A stretch of 64,000 nt of DNA, taken from positions 62,001-126,000 of the forward strand of contig NZ_JASBRN010000012.1 in the NCBI RefSeq assembly GCF_030149505.1. Reading direction: 5' to 3'. The stretch comes from Nocardioides sp. GTDB taxonomy: Bacteria > Actinomycetota > Actinomycetes > Propionibacteriales > Nocardioidaceae. The position numbers and the translations under genes were made by a program. The notes beneath the pieces were generated by a model. The model did no database searches, was not told where the DNA came from, and saw nothing but the letters and a program-made list of their open reading frames with translations. Every line of letters begins with the position of its first letter. The stretch's first letter is position 1. Below are positions 25,533 to 33,757 of this stretch, one piece after another.

Positions 25533-27346
25533 GCGAGACGGTCGGCGGACGCTACGAGCTCGGTGAGCTGCTGGGCCGCGGCGGCATGGCCGAGGTCCGC
25601 AAGGGCACCGACACGCGGCTGGGTCGCGTGGTCGCGGTCAAGCGGCTGCGCACGGACCTGGCCAGCGACGCGACCTTCCAGGCGCGCTTCCGCCGGGAGG
25701 CGCAGTCCTCGGCCTCGCTCAACCACCCCGCGATCGTGGCCGTCTACGACACCGGCGAGGAGCCGGGCGCCGACGGCAGCGGCATCGCCCAGCCCTACAT
25801 CGTGATGGAGTACGTCGCCGGGCGGACGCTGCGCGACATCCTGCGCGAGGGGCGCAAGATCCTGCCCGAGCGGGCCCTGGAGATCACCAGCGGCGTGCTG
25901 TCGGCCCTGGACTACTCCCACCGCGCGGGGATCATCCACCGCGACATCAAGCCGGGCAACGTCATGCTCACGCCGAGCGGCGACGTCAAGGTGATGGACT
26001 TCGGGATCGCCCGGGCGATCTCGGACGCCTCCTCCACGATGACCCAGACCGCGGCCGTGGTCGGCACCGCGCAGTACCTCTCCCCCGAGCAGGCCCGCGG
26101 CGAGACCGTCGACTCCCGCTCCGACGTCTACTCCGCCGGCTGCCTGCTCTACGAGCTGCTCACCGGCCGACCGCCCTTCATCGGCGACTCCCCGGTGGCG
26201 GTCGCCTACCAGCACGTGCGGGAGCAGGCAGCGCCGCCCAGCGACCACGACACCGACCTGCCGCCCGAGCTCGACGCCATCGTCATGAAGTCGCTCGCCA
26301 AGCGGGTCGAGGACCGCTACCAGTCCGCCGCCGCCATGCGCAGCGACATCGAGCGCTACCTCGCCGGCCGACCCGTGCAGGCCGCCGCCGTGCCGCCGGT
26401 CGTCCCCGGTCCCGCGACCGGCGCGACCCAGGTCGCGGGTCGTCCGATCGCCGCCCCCGTGGCCGGTCCGCCCGTCCCGCAGGCCGAGGACGAGCGCCGC
26501 ACCCCCGTGGGCTTCCTCGTGCTGCTGGGGCTGCTCGTGATCGGCCTGGTCGTCGCCGGCGCCCTGCTGTGGCCGCGGCTGTTCCCCGCCGCTCCCGACG
26601 AGAGGGCGGTCCCCGACGTGGTGGGCCGCTCCGAGAGCCAGGCCCGCCGGTTGCTGGGCGAGGCCGGCTTCGAGGTCGCCCCCACCGAGTTCGAGACCTC
26701 CGACCGCCCCGCCGGACGCGTGATCGACCAGGACCCCAGCGGCGACAGCTTCGTGGCCCCGGGCTCGGTCGTGACGATCACGGTCAGCAGCGGGCCGCCG
26801 GAGGTGGCCGTGCCGAACGTGACCAGCCAGCTGCTCGGGCAAGCCAAGGCCACCCTGGAGGCGCAGGGGTTCGAGGTCGAGGTCGTGCGCTCCGACACCG
26901 ACGACCCGCGCAACCAGGTGCTCTCCCAGGCCCCCGAGGCCGGGGCCGAGGTCGCCGAGGGCAGCACCGTCACCCTCACCGTCAGCGACGGGCCCGAGGA
27001 GGTGCCCGACGTGCGGGGCCAGCAGCAGGCGGCCGCCGAGCGGGCGATCCGCGACGCGGGCTTCAACCCCGTGGTCCGCGAGGACCCGACGTCGACCGAG
27101 CCCGCGGGCACCGTGGTGGACCAGGCCCCGGCCGGCGGCTCGACGCAGCCGCAGGGCACCGACATCCAGCTCTTCGTCTCGACCTTCGTCGAGCCGACCG
27201 AGGAGCCGTCGGAGGACCCCACCGACGACCCGACCGACCTGCCGACCGACGAGCCGTCGCCGACCGAGTCCCCCTCGGCGCTGCTCGGGGGCGGCCGGGG
27301 GCCCAGCAGCTCGTCCTCCCCGGCCGCTCGGCGGCGTACGCGCTGA
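25529..27346 (+). CDS. pknB: PASTA-domain Ser/Thr protein kinase PknB
   Basis: 605 residues. Kinase domain: LLGRGGMAEVRKG, VAVKRLR, HRDIKPGNVML, DFGIARAI, GTAQYLSPEQARG. After a linker and one membrane helix (VGFLVLLGLLVIGLVVAGALLW) come three PASTA repeats (starting VPDVVGRS, VPNVTSQL and VPDVRGQQ) and an acidic Pro-rich tail. PASTA domains sense muropeptides or lipid II, so this kinase ties wall status to growth and division. It is the last gene of the operon; the next gene is convergent. Confidence 0.95.
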   Translation: MSETVGGRYELGELLGRGGMAEVRKGTDTRLGRVVAVKRLRTDLASDATFQARFRREAQSSASLNHPAIVAVYDTGEEPGADGSGIAQPYIVMEYVAGRTLRDILREGRKILPERALEITSGVLSALDYSHRAGIIHRDIKPGNVMLTPSGDVKVMDFGIARAISDASSTMTQTAAVVGTAQYLSPEQARGETVDSRSDVYSAGCLLYELLTGRPPFIGDSPVAVAYQHVREQAAPPSDHDTDLPPELDAIVMKSLAKRVEDRYQSAAAMRSDIERYLAGRPVQAAAVPPVVPGPATGATQVAGRPIAAPVAGPPVPQAEDERRTPVGFLVLLGLLVIGLVVAGALLWPRLFPAAPDERAVPDVVGRSESQARRLLGEAGFEVAPTEFETSDRPAGRVIDQDPSGDSFVAPGSVVTITVSSGPPEVAVPNVTSQLLGQAKATLEAQGFEVEVVRSDTDDPRNQVLSQAPEAGAEVAEGSTVTLTVSDGPEEVPDVRGQQQAAAERAIRDAGFNPVVREDPTSTEPAGTVVDQAPAGGSTQPQGTDIQLFVSTFVEPTEEPSEDPTDDPTDLPTDEPSPTESPSALLGGGRGPSSSSSPAARRRTR

Positions 27347-27383
27347 CGCCTGGGCCCGAGACCCGGCGACCACCGCCGACCGG

Positions 27384-28232
27384 CTACGCGAGCGGCTCGG
27401 CGTAGGACAGGTCGAGCAGGCCGTCGTACGCCGGTGCCTCGACCTCCTCCTCGACGCTCATCTCCCAGCCGATCTGGATGTCCTCGGTCAGCGACTGCTG
27501 GCGGTAGAACGAGAGGTAGGGGTCGCCGTCCACCGACGCGGCCAGCACCTCAGGGTCCCCGACCGCCTCGATGACGTAGGGCTGCGGGTAGGGGACGCCC
27601 TGGAGCGTGACCGAGTTGGCCTCGCACTTGATGCCGGTGGTGGAGACGATCCGCTGGCCCTGGACGGTCACGGCGCTGGCGCCGCCGCGCCACATCGCGT
27701 TGACGACGGCCTGGATGTCCTGCTGGTGGACGATGAGGAACTTCAGCGGCTGGGTGGTGTCCTCGGCCTGCAGAGGGGAGTCCGCGAGCACGATCCGGAC
27801 CCCCTCGCCCTCGCGGGGGGTCAGGCCCGAGGGGTCGCGCAGCTCCTCGACGCGCGCCTGGACGCGCTGCACGTCGCGGCTGCCGACCTGGGCGCTCAGG
27901 TCGCTGACCTGGCCGGTGAGGTCCTCGACGCGCGCGCGCAGCTCCTCGTAGGCCTTGGCCTCGGCCTGCACCAGCGAGGCGAGGTCGGTGTAGCGCCCGG
28001 CCCGGAGGTCGGTGCCCTCGCTGTTGACCGCGCTCACGGCGAAGAGCGAGCCGCTGAGCAGCACCATCAGCGGCGTACCCACCCGCCAGGGGCTGCGGGG
28101 ACGAGCCGGCGTCGCGTCACCGCTGCGGGCCCGGCGCAGCGCCCGGAGCGCGCGCGCGGGCGCACCGCCCCGAGGCGCCTCGGGGCTCTCCCCCGGGCCC
28201 GCGGGCGGCCTCACGTCGGTTCCCGTGCTCAT
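27384..28232 (-). CDS. DUF881 membrane-anchored coiled-coil protein
   Basis: 282 residues from ATG 28232; a TACCCT box ends 7 nt upstream (28240-28245 on this strand). It has a basic N-terminus, one membrane helix (WRVGTPLMVLLSGSLFAVSAVNSEGTD), a coiled coil (YEELRARVEDLTGQVSDLSAQVG) and the DUF881 domain (GLTPREGEGVRIVLADSP, LIVHQQDIQAVVNAMWRGGA). The mycobacterial counterpart is the Rv0012-type gene beside the pknB cluster; DUF881 proteins are found with division genes, but the activity is unknown. Confidence 0.9.
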   Translation of the reverse strand: MSTGTDVRPPAGPGESPEAPRGGAPARALRALRRARSGDATPARPRSPWRVGTPLMVLLSGSLFAVSAVNSEGTDLRAGRYTDLASLVQAEAKAYEELRARVEDLTGQVSDLSAQVGSRDVQRVQARVEELRDPSGLTPREGEGVRIVLADSPLQAEDTTQPLKFLIVHQQDIQAVVNAMWRGGASAVTVQGQRIVSTTGIKCEANSVTLQGVPYPQPYVIEAVGDPEVLAASVDGDPYLSFYRQQSLTEDIQIGWEMSVEEEVEAPAYDGLLDLSYAEPLA

Positions 28233-28338
28233 GCCCACTAGGGTAGGCGCCTGGGCCAGCCCGCCCGGCCCCCGCACGTGCACCGCAGTCGGTGCGGTGC
28301 GGCCCCGCCTGACCCGGAACCTCGAGGAGCACCCTGCC

Positions 28339-28794
28339 GTGAAGGACATCGACCCCTTCGACGACCGAGTCCGAGGTCCCGTGCTGTCGGTGCGGTTCGG
28401 CATCTCGCTGCTGCTGATCGCCCTCGGCATCGCGTGGATCGTCTACTACTACGTCGCGGTGCGCCCCGACCCCACGGTGCTCGACGCCACCGCGGGCTCC
28501 CCCGCCTTCATGGCCGACCTGGTCCGGTGGAACTACGTCATCGGCTTCGGCCTGTTCTTCCTCGGCCTGGCCGTCGCCGCGCACCCCTCGACCCCGCTGG
28601 GCCGGGGCCGGGGCGTGGTCGTCGGCATGCTGGGCTGCTTCGTCCTCGGCCTGCTGTGGATCTGCACGTTCTACGTGCTGGCCGACGGCACGCTCAACGA
28701 CGTACCGATCATGAACGACCTGCAGCAGTCCAACCTGTTCGTCGGCATCGCCTTCATGGCGGTCGGCTTCACCTACGCCACGCGGTGGGAGTGA
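28339..28794 (+). CDS. crgA: CrgA-like septation protein, apparently tandem-duplicated
   Basis: 151 residues from GTG 28339 (GAGGAG is 9 nt upstream). There are four membrane helices in two similar halves. Each half has a helix ending in a Trp-rich motif (LLLIALGIAWIVYYYV and LGCFVLGLLWICTFYVL), a short loop, then an IGFGL/VGIAF helix (VRWNYVIGFGLFFLGLAVAAH and NLFVGIAFMAVGFTYATRWE). Standard CrgA is 80-95 residues with two helices and recruits PBPs and FtsZ-ring proteins to the septum. The position beside DUF881 and pknB matches crgA elsewhere. The shadow ORF at 28278-28844 is rejected. Confidence 0.75.
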   Translation: MKDIDPFDDRVRGPVLSVRFGISLLLIALGIAWIVYYYVAVRPDPTVLDATAGSPAFMADLVRWNYVIGFGLFFLGLAVAAHPSTPLGRGRGVVVGMLGCFVLGLLWICTFYVLADGTLNDVPIMNDLQQSNLFVGIAFMAVGFTYATRWE

Positions 28795-28833
28795 GCAGCA
28801 GTCGCGACCCTGGCCGGCTAATCATCGTCGGAT

Positions 28834-28863
28834 ATTGCCTATAGGTTGTAGGTCCCGTACGGT
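28834..28863 (+). promoter_or_regulatory. Promoter of the FBP-TetR-response regulator operon
   Basis: TTGCCT (28834-28839), an 18-nt spacer and TACGGT (28858-28863), ending 7 nt before GTG 28871, in a locally AT-rich stretch. It suggests a leaderless transcript. Confidence 0.6.
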
Positions 28864-28870
28864 CGAGCAC

Positions 28871-29356
28871 GTGGAGCCCCTCACCGAGCGCGAGATCCGT
28901 GCGTCCTTCGTCAACTGCACCCGCGGCGAGGTGTCGCGTCTCGCCGTCCCGCCGGTGGACGAGGTGGCCTGGTCCGGGCTCGACTTCCTCGGCTGGGTCG
29001 ACCCGAAGGCCCCGCAGCAAGCGGCAGTGGTGGTGCCGCACGACGGCACCGTGATCGGGATCAAGCTGCGTCGCAACACCCCCAGTGGCGCCGGTCGGCG
29101 GATGTGCTCGTGGTGCTGCACCGTGCACCCGGGCAGCGGGGTGTCGCTGATGGTGGCCAACCGCGCGGGCCGCGCCGGACGTGAGGGCAACACGACCGGC
29201 GTCGACGTCTGCGCGGACCTGCGCTGCTCCGACTACGCCCGCGGGCGCGCCGTCCCGGCAGCGGCAGACGTGGTTCGCGAGACGATCTCCCCGCAGCAGC
29301 GCTCCGACCGGCTGCGACGCAACCTCGCGACCTTCGTGCGTCGGACCCTGCGGTGA
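28871..29356 (+). CDS. FBP zinc-finger protein (EF-G-binding, FusB-like C-terminal fold)
   Basis: 161 residues from GTG 28871; the track start at 28835 lies inside the promoter. The sequence EPLTEREIRASFVNCTRGE, with CSWCCTVHPG and VCADLRCSDYARGR, matches the FBP C-terminal treble-clef zinc finger, known from FusB/FusC proteins that bind elongation factor G and rescue it from fusidic acid. In actinobacteria these stand-alone proteins are mostly uncharacterised; a role in translation rescue is inference. It is coupled to a TetR gene (GTGA). Confidence 0.82.
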   Translation: MEPLTEREIRASFVNCTRGEVSRLAVPPVDEVAWSGLDFLGWVDPKAPQQAAVVVPHDGTVIGIKLRRNTPSGAGRRMCSWCCTVHPGSGVSLMVANRAGRAGREGNTTGVDVCADLRCSDYARGRAVPAAADVVRETISPQQRSDRLRRNLATFVRRTLR

Positions 29357-29928
29357 GTCGCGTCGGGCTGTCCCGGTCCGTGGTGCTCGACACCGCCGCC
29401 CGCCTGGCCGACCGGGACGGGCTCGGGGCGCTCACCGTCAGCGCGGTCGCCAGGGAGCTGGGGGTCCGGGCACCCAGCCTCTACTCCCACGTCCAGAACG
29501 CCGAGGACCTGCGCGCCGGCGTCAGCGCCGTCGCCCTGACCGAGCTCGCCGACCGGGTCGACCGGGCGCTCGCCGGCCTCGCCGGCCGGGACGCCCTCGG
29601 CGCCCTGGCCGACACCCACCGGCGCTACGCCCGCGAGCACCCCGGACGGTACGCCGCGGCCGGGGTGCTCGACCCCGCCTCGTCGCACGACCTGGTCCAG
29701 GTCGGCCGCCGGCACGCGGAGCAGTTGCTCGCGGTCCTGCGCGGGTACGCCGTCCCGCCCGAGGACCGGGTCCACGCCGTACGCCTGGTCGCCAGCGTCG
29801 TGCGGGGGTTCGTCGATCTCGAGGTCGGAGGCGCTCTCGCCGGCAGCGAGCCCCCCGCCGCGGAGTCCTGGCCGCGCGTGCTGGAACGGCTCGACCACGC
29901 CCTGCGGACCTGGGAGGCGCACCCGTGA
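29353..29928 (+). CDS. TetR family regulator with TetR-like C-terminal domain
   Basis: 191 residues from GTG 29353. The DNA-binding domain is TVSAVARELGVRAPSLYSHVQNAEDL, and the C-terminal half (YAREHPGRYAAAGV and LVASVVRGFVDLEVGG) is the WHG/TetR_C-type effector domain. It is coupled upstream to the FBP gene and downstream to the response regulator by 4-bp GTGA overlaps, so it may control the whole unit. Confidence 0.85.
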   Translation: MSRVGLSRSVVLDTAARLADRDGLGALTVSAVARELGVRAPSLYSHVQNAEDLRAGVSAVALTELADRVDRALAGLAGRDALGALADTHRRYAREHPGRYAAAGVLDPASSHDLVQVGRRHAEQLLAVLRGYAVPPEDRVHAVRLVASVVRGFVDLEVGGALAGSEPPAAESWPRVLERLDHALRTWEAHP

Positions 29929-30650
29929 CCGCGCCCCCGGGACCGGCCCCCGAGGACAGGGCCGCCGAGGACAGGGCCGCCGAGGACGCTCTCCCCGTGC
30001 GACGCCGCGTCGTGGTCGTCGACGACGACGGCGTGGTGCGCTCGGGACTCGCGCTGATGTTGCGCGGCGTCGCGGACCTGGAGGTCGTGGGTGAGGCCGC
30101 GGACGGTCGCGCAGCGGTCCGGGTCGTGGAGGAGCAGCGACCCGACGTCGTGCTCATGGACATCCGGATGCCGCGGATGGACGGTCTCGAGGCCACCCGG
30201 GTGGTCATGGCACGGCCGCGACCCCCGCGGGTCCTCATCCTGACCACGTTCGAGGCGGACGCGTACGTGCTCGAGGCGCTGGCGGCCGGAGCCGACGGGT
30301 TCCTGCTCAAGGACACCGAGCCGGCCGGCATCGTGGACGCGGTCCGGAGGGTCGCGGCGGGGGAGCCGACGCTCTCCGCGTCGGTGATGCGGACCGTGCT
30401 CTCCACGCTGCGCGAGGACGGCCGCCGCGAGCGGACCCGCCAGGCGCGCCGCCGCCTCGACCGCCTCACCGAGCGCGAGCTCGAGATCGCCCTCGAGGTC
30501 GCGCGGGGGGCCGGCAACAACGAGATCGCCCGTCGTCTCCACCTCTCGGTCACCACGGTCAAGGGACACATCGCCCAGCTCTTCGCCAAGCTCGACGCGG
30601 TCAACCGGGTGCAGGTCGCGATCTGCGTGCACGACGCCGGCCTCGACTAG
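29925..30650 (+). CDS. NarL/FixJ-family response regulator
   Basis: 241 residues. An Ala/Glu/Asp N-terminal extension contains a 15-bp tandem duplication (AAEDR twice). The receiver domain follows (VVVVDDDGVV, phospho-acceptor Asp in VVLMDIRMPRMDG, Thr in LTTF, Lys in LLKDTEP), then a LuxR-type helix-turn-helix (LTERELEIALEVARGAGNNEIARRLHLSVTTVKGHIAQLFAKL). Its cognate kinase is almost certainly the convergent gene 43 bp downstream, an unusual arrangement for such pairs. Confidence 0.92.
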   Translation: MTAPPGPAPEDRAAEDRAAEDALPVRRRVVVVDDDGVVRSGLALMLRGVADLEVVGEAADGRAAVRVVEEQRPDVVLMDIRMPRMDGLEATRVVMARPRPPRVLILTTFEADAYVLEALAAGADGFLLKDTEPAGIVDAVRRVAAGEPTLSASVMRTVLSTLREDGRRERTRQARRRLDRLTERELEIALEVARGAGNNEIARRLHLSVTTVKGHIAQLFAKLDAVNRVQVAICVHDAGLD

Positions 30651-30693
30651 CTCGCGCGACCCCGGGCCCACCCGGCCGGGCGCAGCACCGCGG

Positions 30694-31851
30694 TCAGACG
30701 GTCCACGGGACCCACACGCGCAGCACGAACTCTCCGTGCTCCGGGCCGTGGTCCAGGGTGCCGCCGGCCAGGTGGACCCGCTCGGTCAGCCCGACCAGGC
30801 CCAGCCCGGAGCCGGGCGTGGACGTCGGGCCGAAGCCGAGGCCGTTGCGCAGCACCAGCGTCAGTCCGGACGCGGGGGTGCCCTCGACCTCGACATGGAC
30901 CTCCGCGTCAGGGGCGTGCTTGCGGGCGTTCGTGAGCCCCTCCTGGAGGACCCGGTACGCCGTGCGCCCGACGCCGGCCGGGACCCGTTCGCGCGTGCCG
31001 TCCGCCAGCCCGTCGGCGAGCACGACCCGCATGCCGGTGGCGCGGGCCTCGGCGACCAAGTCCGGCAGGTCGGCGTACGCCGGCTGCGGCGTGTGCGGGA
31101 CCTCGCTGTCGCCCCGCAGCACGCCCAGCACGTCGCGGAGGTCGCCCAGCGCGTCGTGCGCGGAGGCCCGGATCCGCTCGGCACCGGCACGGACCTCCTC
31201 GTCCTCGACCTGCTCGCCGTACCCCAGGGCCCCGGCCTGCACGGCGATCTGGGTGATCCGGTGCGCCAGCACGTCGTGCATCTCCCGCGCGATGCGCGTG
31301 CGCTCCTCCCAGCGCGCACGGCTGACGCGCAGGTCGCGCTCGGCCTCGGCCACCTCGGCCCGGCGCCGCAGCGTCCACATCAGCTCCCGGCGCGATCCGA
31401 GGAACATGCCCCACGCGATCGTGGCCGAGACGAAGACGGCGTCGATGGGGACGCTCAGCCAGCGAGGGTCCAGCTGCGCCGACGGGTGCAGCGAGATCCA
31501 CACCTCACCGCTGGCCACGCTCAGCAGCCCGGCCGCCACGATCCGCCCCCGCCGGCGGCTCGTGGCCAGCGAGACCAGGGCCAGGACGGAAGCGCCGCCC
31601 GCCACCGCGCTGAAGGCCGCCAGGCAGATGGTCGCGAGGGCCACGCGCAGCGGTGCGCGCCGGCGGAACCAGACCAGGCCGAAGGCAACCAGGCCCAGCG
31701 CCAGGTCCCGCCAGCGCTCGGCCGGCTCCTGGTCGGGGAACACGGTCAGCCACGCGGTGAGGCTGAAGAGCCCGGCCACCGCCAACCGCCACGCCTGGCC
31801 ACTCCACCCCAGCGCGGGCTCCGCCGGGGCCGGGTCGTGCGCTCGGGTCAT
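30694..31851 (-). CDS. NarL-type sensor histidine kinase
   Basis: 385 residues. Several N-terminal membrane helices and no large external domain suggest a membrane or intramembrane sensor. The HisKA_3 box EMHDVLAHRITQIAVQAGAL holds the phospho-accepting His, and the ATPase domain shows NARKHAPDAEVHVEVEG and GSGLGLVGLTERV. ATG 31851 lies 6 nt after a TAGGGT box (31858-31863), indicating a leaderless mRNA. It is convergent with the response regulator and divergent from the ABC transporter operon. Confidence 0.92.
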   Translation of the reverse strand: MTRAHDPAPAEPALGWSGQAWRLAVAGLFSLTAWLTVFPDQEPAERWRDLALGLVAFGLVWFRRRAPLRVALATICLAAFSAVAGGASVLALVSLATSRRRGRIVAAGLLSVASGEVWISLHPSAQLDPRWLSVPIDAVFVSATIAWGMFLGSRRELMWTLRRRAEVAEAERDLRVSRARWEERTRIAREMHDVLAHRITQIAVQAGALGYGEQVEDEEVRAGAERIRASAHDALGDLRDVLGVLRGDSEVPHTPQPAYADLPDLVAEARATGMRVVLADGLADGTRERVPAGVGRTAYRVLQEGLTNARKHAPDAEVHVEVEGTPASGLTLVLRNGLGFGPTSTPGSGLGLVGLTERVHLAGGTLDHGPEHGEFVLRVWVPWTV

Positions 31852-31982
31852 GCTGCGACCCTAGGCGCCGACCGGCGGCCCGCGGACCCTGCCGGAGGTC
31901 GGCCCACCCCCTACCAAAGGACTGCCCAGGACGGGCTCGAGGTGCCGTGTGCGGCGTCCGGCGCCACGCCAGGCTGGAGCGC
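31852..31982. promoter_or_regulatory. Divergent promoter region between histidine kinase and ABC operon
   Basis: 131 bp. TAGGGT on the minus strand directs the kinase. No confident -35/-10 pair is seen for the ABC operon; ATG 31983 is preceded by CTGGAGCGC as a ribosome binding site. Binding sites of the adjacent response regulator would be expected here. Confidence 0.4.
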
Positions 31983-32930
31983 ATGATCGACGTCAGAGAA
32001 CTCACCCGCAGCTACGGCGCACACCGAGCGGTGGACGGCATCAGCTTCACCACCCGCCCCGGCCGGGTCACCGGCTTCCTCGGTCCCAACGGTGCCGGCA
32101 AGAGCACGGCGATGCGCATGATCATCGGCCTCACCGCCCCGACCAGCGGCACCGCCACCATCGGTGGCGTCGCCTACCAGGACATCGTCAACCCCGGGCG
32201 CCACGTCGGGGTCCTCCTCGACGCCGGCGCGCAGCACGACGGGCGGACCGGTCGGGAGATCCTCACGATCGGGGCGCAGACCATGAGGCTCCCCCGGTCG
32301 CGCGTGGACGAGATGCTCGCCACCGTCTCCCTGTCCGACGAAGAGGCCCACCGCCGCTTCCGGGACTACTCGCTGGGCATGAAGCAGCGACTGGGCATCG
32401 CCCACGCGCTGCTCGGCGACCCGGCCGTGCTCATCCTCGACGAGCCCGCCAACGGGCTCGACCCGGCCGGTATCCGCTGGATGCGCGACCTCCTGAAAGG
32501 CTACGCCCGCCGCGGCGGCACCGTGCTCCTGTCCAGCCACCTGCTCCACGAGGTCGAGCTGGTCGCCGACGACCTGGTCCTCATCGGCCGCGGGCGGATC
32601 GTCGCCCAGGGGGACCTGGCCAGCCTCGGCTCCGGCGACGGCCGCGGGGCCGCGCTGGTCACGGCGCAGGACAACGACGCCCTCGCCGCGGCCCTGGCCC
32701 GAGAGGGCCTGCGCAGCGAGCCCGAGGGGACCGGCCTGCGCGTCCACGCCGGCACCGCCGACGTCGGCCGGGTCGCGGCCGAGCACCGCCTGGTGCTCAC
32801 CGACCTGCGCAGCGGCGCCCAGGGACTCGAGGACCTCTTCCTCGAGCTCACCGCCTCCACCCAGCGCGAGGCCCCGTCGACCACCGACGGCCACGCCACC
32901 ACCTCCACGACGAAGGGAGCTCCCCGATGA
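31983..32930 (+). CDS. ABC transporter ATP-binding protein
   Basis: 315 residues from ATG 31983 (the track start at 31947 adds 12 residues). Walker A GPNGAGKST, the variant signature YSLGMKQRLGIAHAL, Walker B VLILDEPANGLDP and the switch His (LLSSHLLHEVELV) are all present. The C-terminal 80 residues are the DrrA/BcrA-type regulatory extension. The domain order is that of ABC-2 exporters used for antibiotics or peptides. The permease starts in its stop (ATGA). Confidence 0.93.
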   Translation: MIDVRELTRSYGAHRAVDGISFTTRPGRVTGFLGPNGAGKSTAMRMIIGLTAPTSGTATIGGVAYQDIVNPGRHVGVLLDAGAQHDGRTGREILTIGAQTMRLPRSRVDEMLATVSLSDEEAHRRFRDYSLGMKQRLGIAHALLGDPAVLILDEPANGLDPAGIRWMRDLLKGYARRGGTVLLSSHLLHEVELVADDLVLIGRGRIVAQGDLASLGSGDGRGAALVTAQDNDALAAALAREGLRSEPEGTGLRVHAGTADVGRVAAEHRLVLTDLRSGAQGLEDLFLELTASTQREAPSTTDGHATTSTTKGAPR

Positions 32931-33757
32931 GCACCGGTCCCACCTCAGCCACCGCTGCCAGCACGCCGAGCGGCAGCGCCGGCACCACCGCCACCCTGCC
33001 GCGCCTGGACTCCTCCGGCACCCCGGCGGTCGGCCTCTCGACGCTGGTCCCCGTGGAGCTGCGCAAGGCCGTGGACACCCGGGCCGGCCGGTGGCTGGTC
33101 GCCGCGATCCTGGCCCTGACCGCCGCGGCCGTCGCCCTGGTGGTGGCCGTCAGCGACGACGGCGAGCGCACCATGGCGGACCTGCTGTCCTTCGCCGCGA
33201 CGCCGCAGGGCCTCCTGCTGCCGGTCCTGGGCATCCTGCTCGTCACGGGCGAGTGGTCCCAACGCACCGCCCTGGTGACCTTCGCTCTGACGCCCTCGCG
33301 GTCGCAGGTGGTCTCGGCCAAGCTCCTGGCCGCGCTGCTGCTGGCGCTCGCCGCGGTCGTGGGTGCGATCCTCGCGGCCGCGACGGCCACCGCCGTGAGC
33401 GGGACCGAGGACGGCTTCGCCGACGTCGGCGTGACGACGATCCTGCTCTTCGCCGCCCTGCAGCTGCTCAACGTGGTGATGGGGGTCGCCTTCGGACTCC
33501 TCCTGCTCCGCACGCCGACGGCCATCAGCGTGTTCTTCATCCTGCCCGCCGTGTCCTCGATCCTCTTCACCACGGTGCCGGCGCTCGCCGACCTGGCCCC
33601 GTGGCTGGACATCCAGACCGCGCAGATGCCGTTGGCCAACGGCGACTTCTCCCTGACCGGGGAGCAGCTGGGCCAGGTCGCGGTGACGGGCCTGCTGTGG
33701 GTCGGGCTGCCGCTGCTGGCCGGTTGGTGGCGCGCCACCCGGGCCGAGGTGAAGTGA
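32927..33757 (+). CDS. ABC-2 type permease
   Basis: 276 residues. A 45-residue Ser/Thr/Ala-rich N-terminus precedes about six membrane helices (WLVAAILALTAAAVALVVAV, LLLALAAVVGAILAAATATAV, ILLFAALQLLNVVMGVAFGLLLL and others). GEWSQRTALVTFALTPSRSQVVSAK is typical of BcrB/NosY-type ABC-2 permeases. It partners the upstream ATPase. The beta-lactamase ATG overlaps its stop (TGATG). Confidence 0.85.
   Translation: MSTGPTSATAASTPSGSAGTTATLPRLDSSGTPAVGLSTLVPVELRKAVDTRAGRWLVAAILALTAAAVALVVAVSDDGERTMADLLSFAATPQGLLLPVLGILLVTGEWSQRTALVTFALTPSRSQVVSAKLLAALLLALAAVVGAILAAATATAVSGTEDGFADVGVTTILLFAALQLLNVVMGVAFGLLLLRTPTAISVFFILPAVSSILFTTVPALADLAPWLDIQTAQMPLANGDFSLTGEQLGQVAVTGLLWVGLPLLAGWWRATRAEVK

Noticed and set aside
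28278-28844. 188-residue plus-strand ORF overlapping crgA
   Set aside because: Arg/Gly/Pro-rich frame-shifted shadow; the CrgA frame has conserved membrane motifs.
30736-31986. 416-residue plus-strand ORF opposite the histidine kinase
   Set aside because: Antisense of a clear HisKA_3 kinase; composition is typical of GC-rich shadows.
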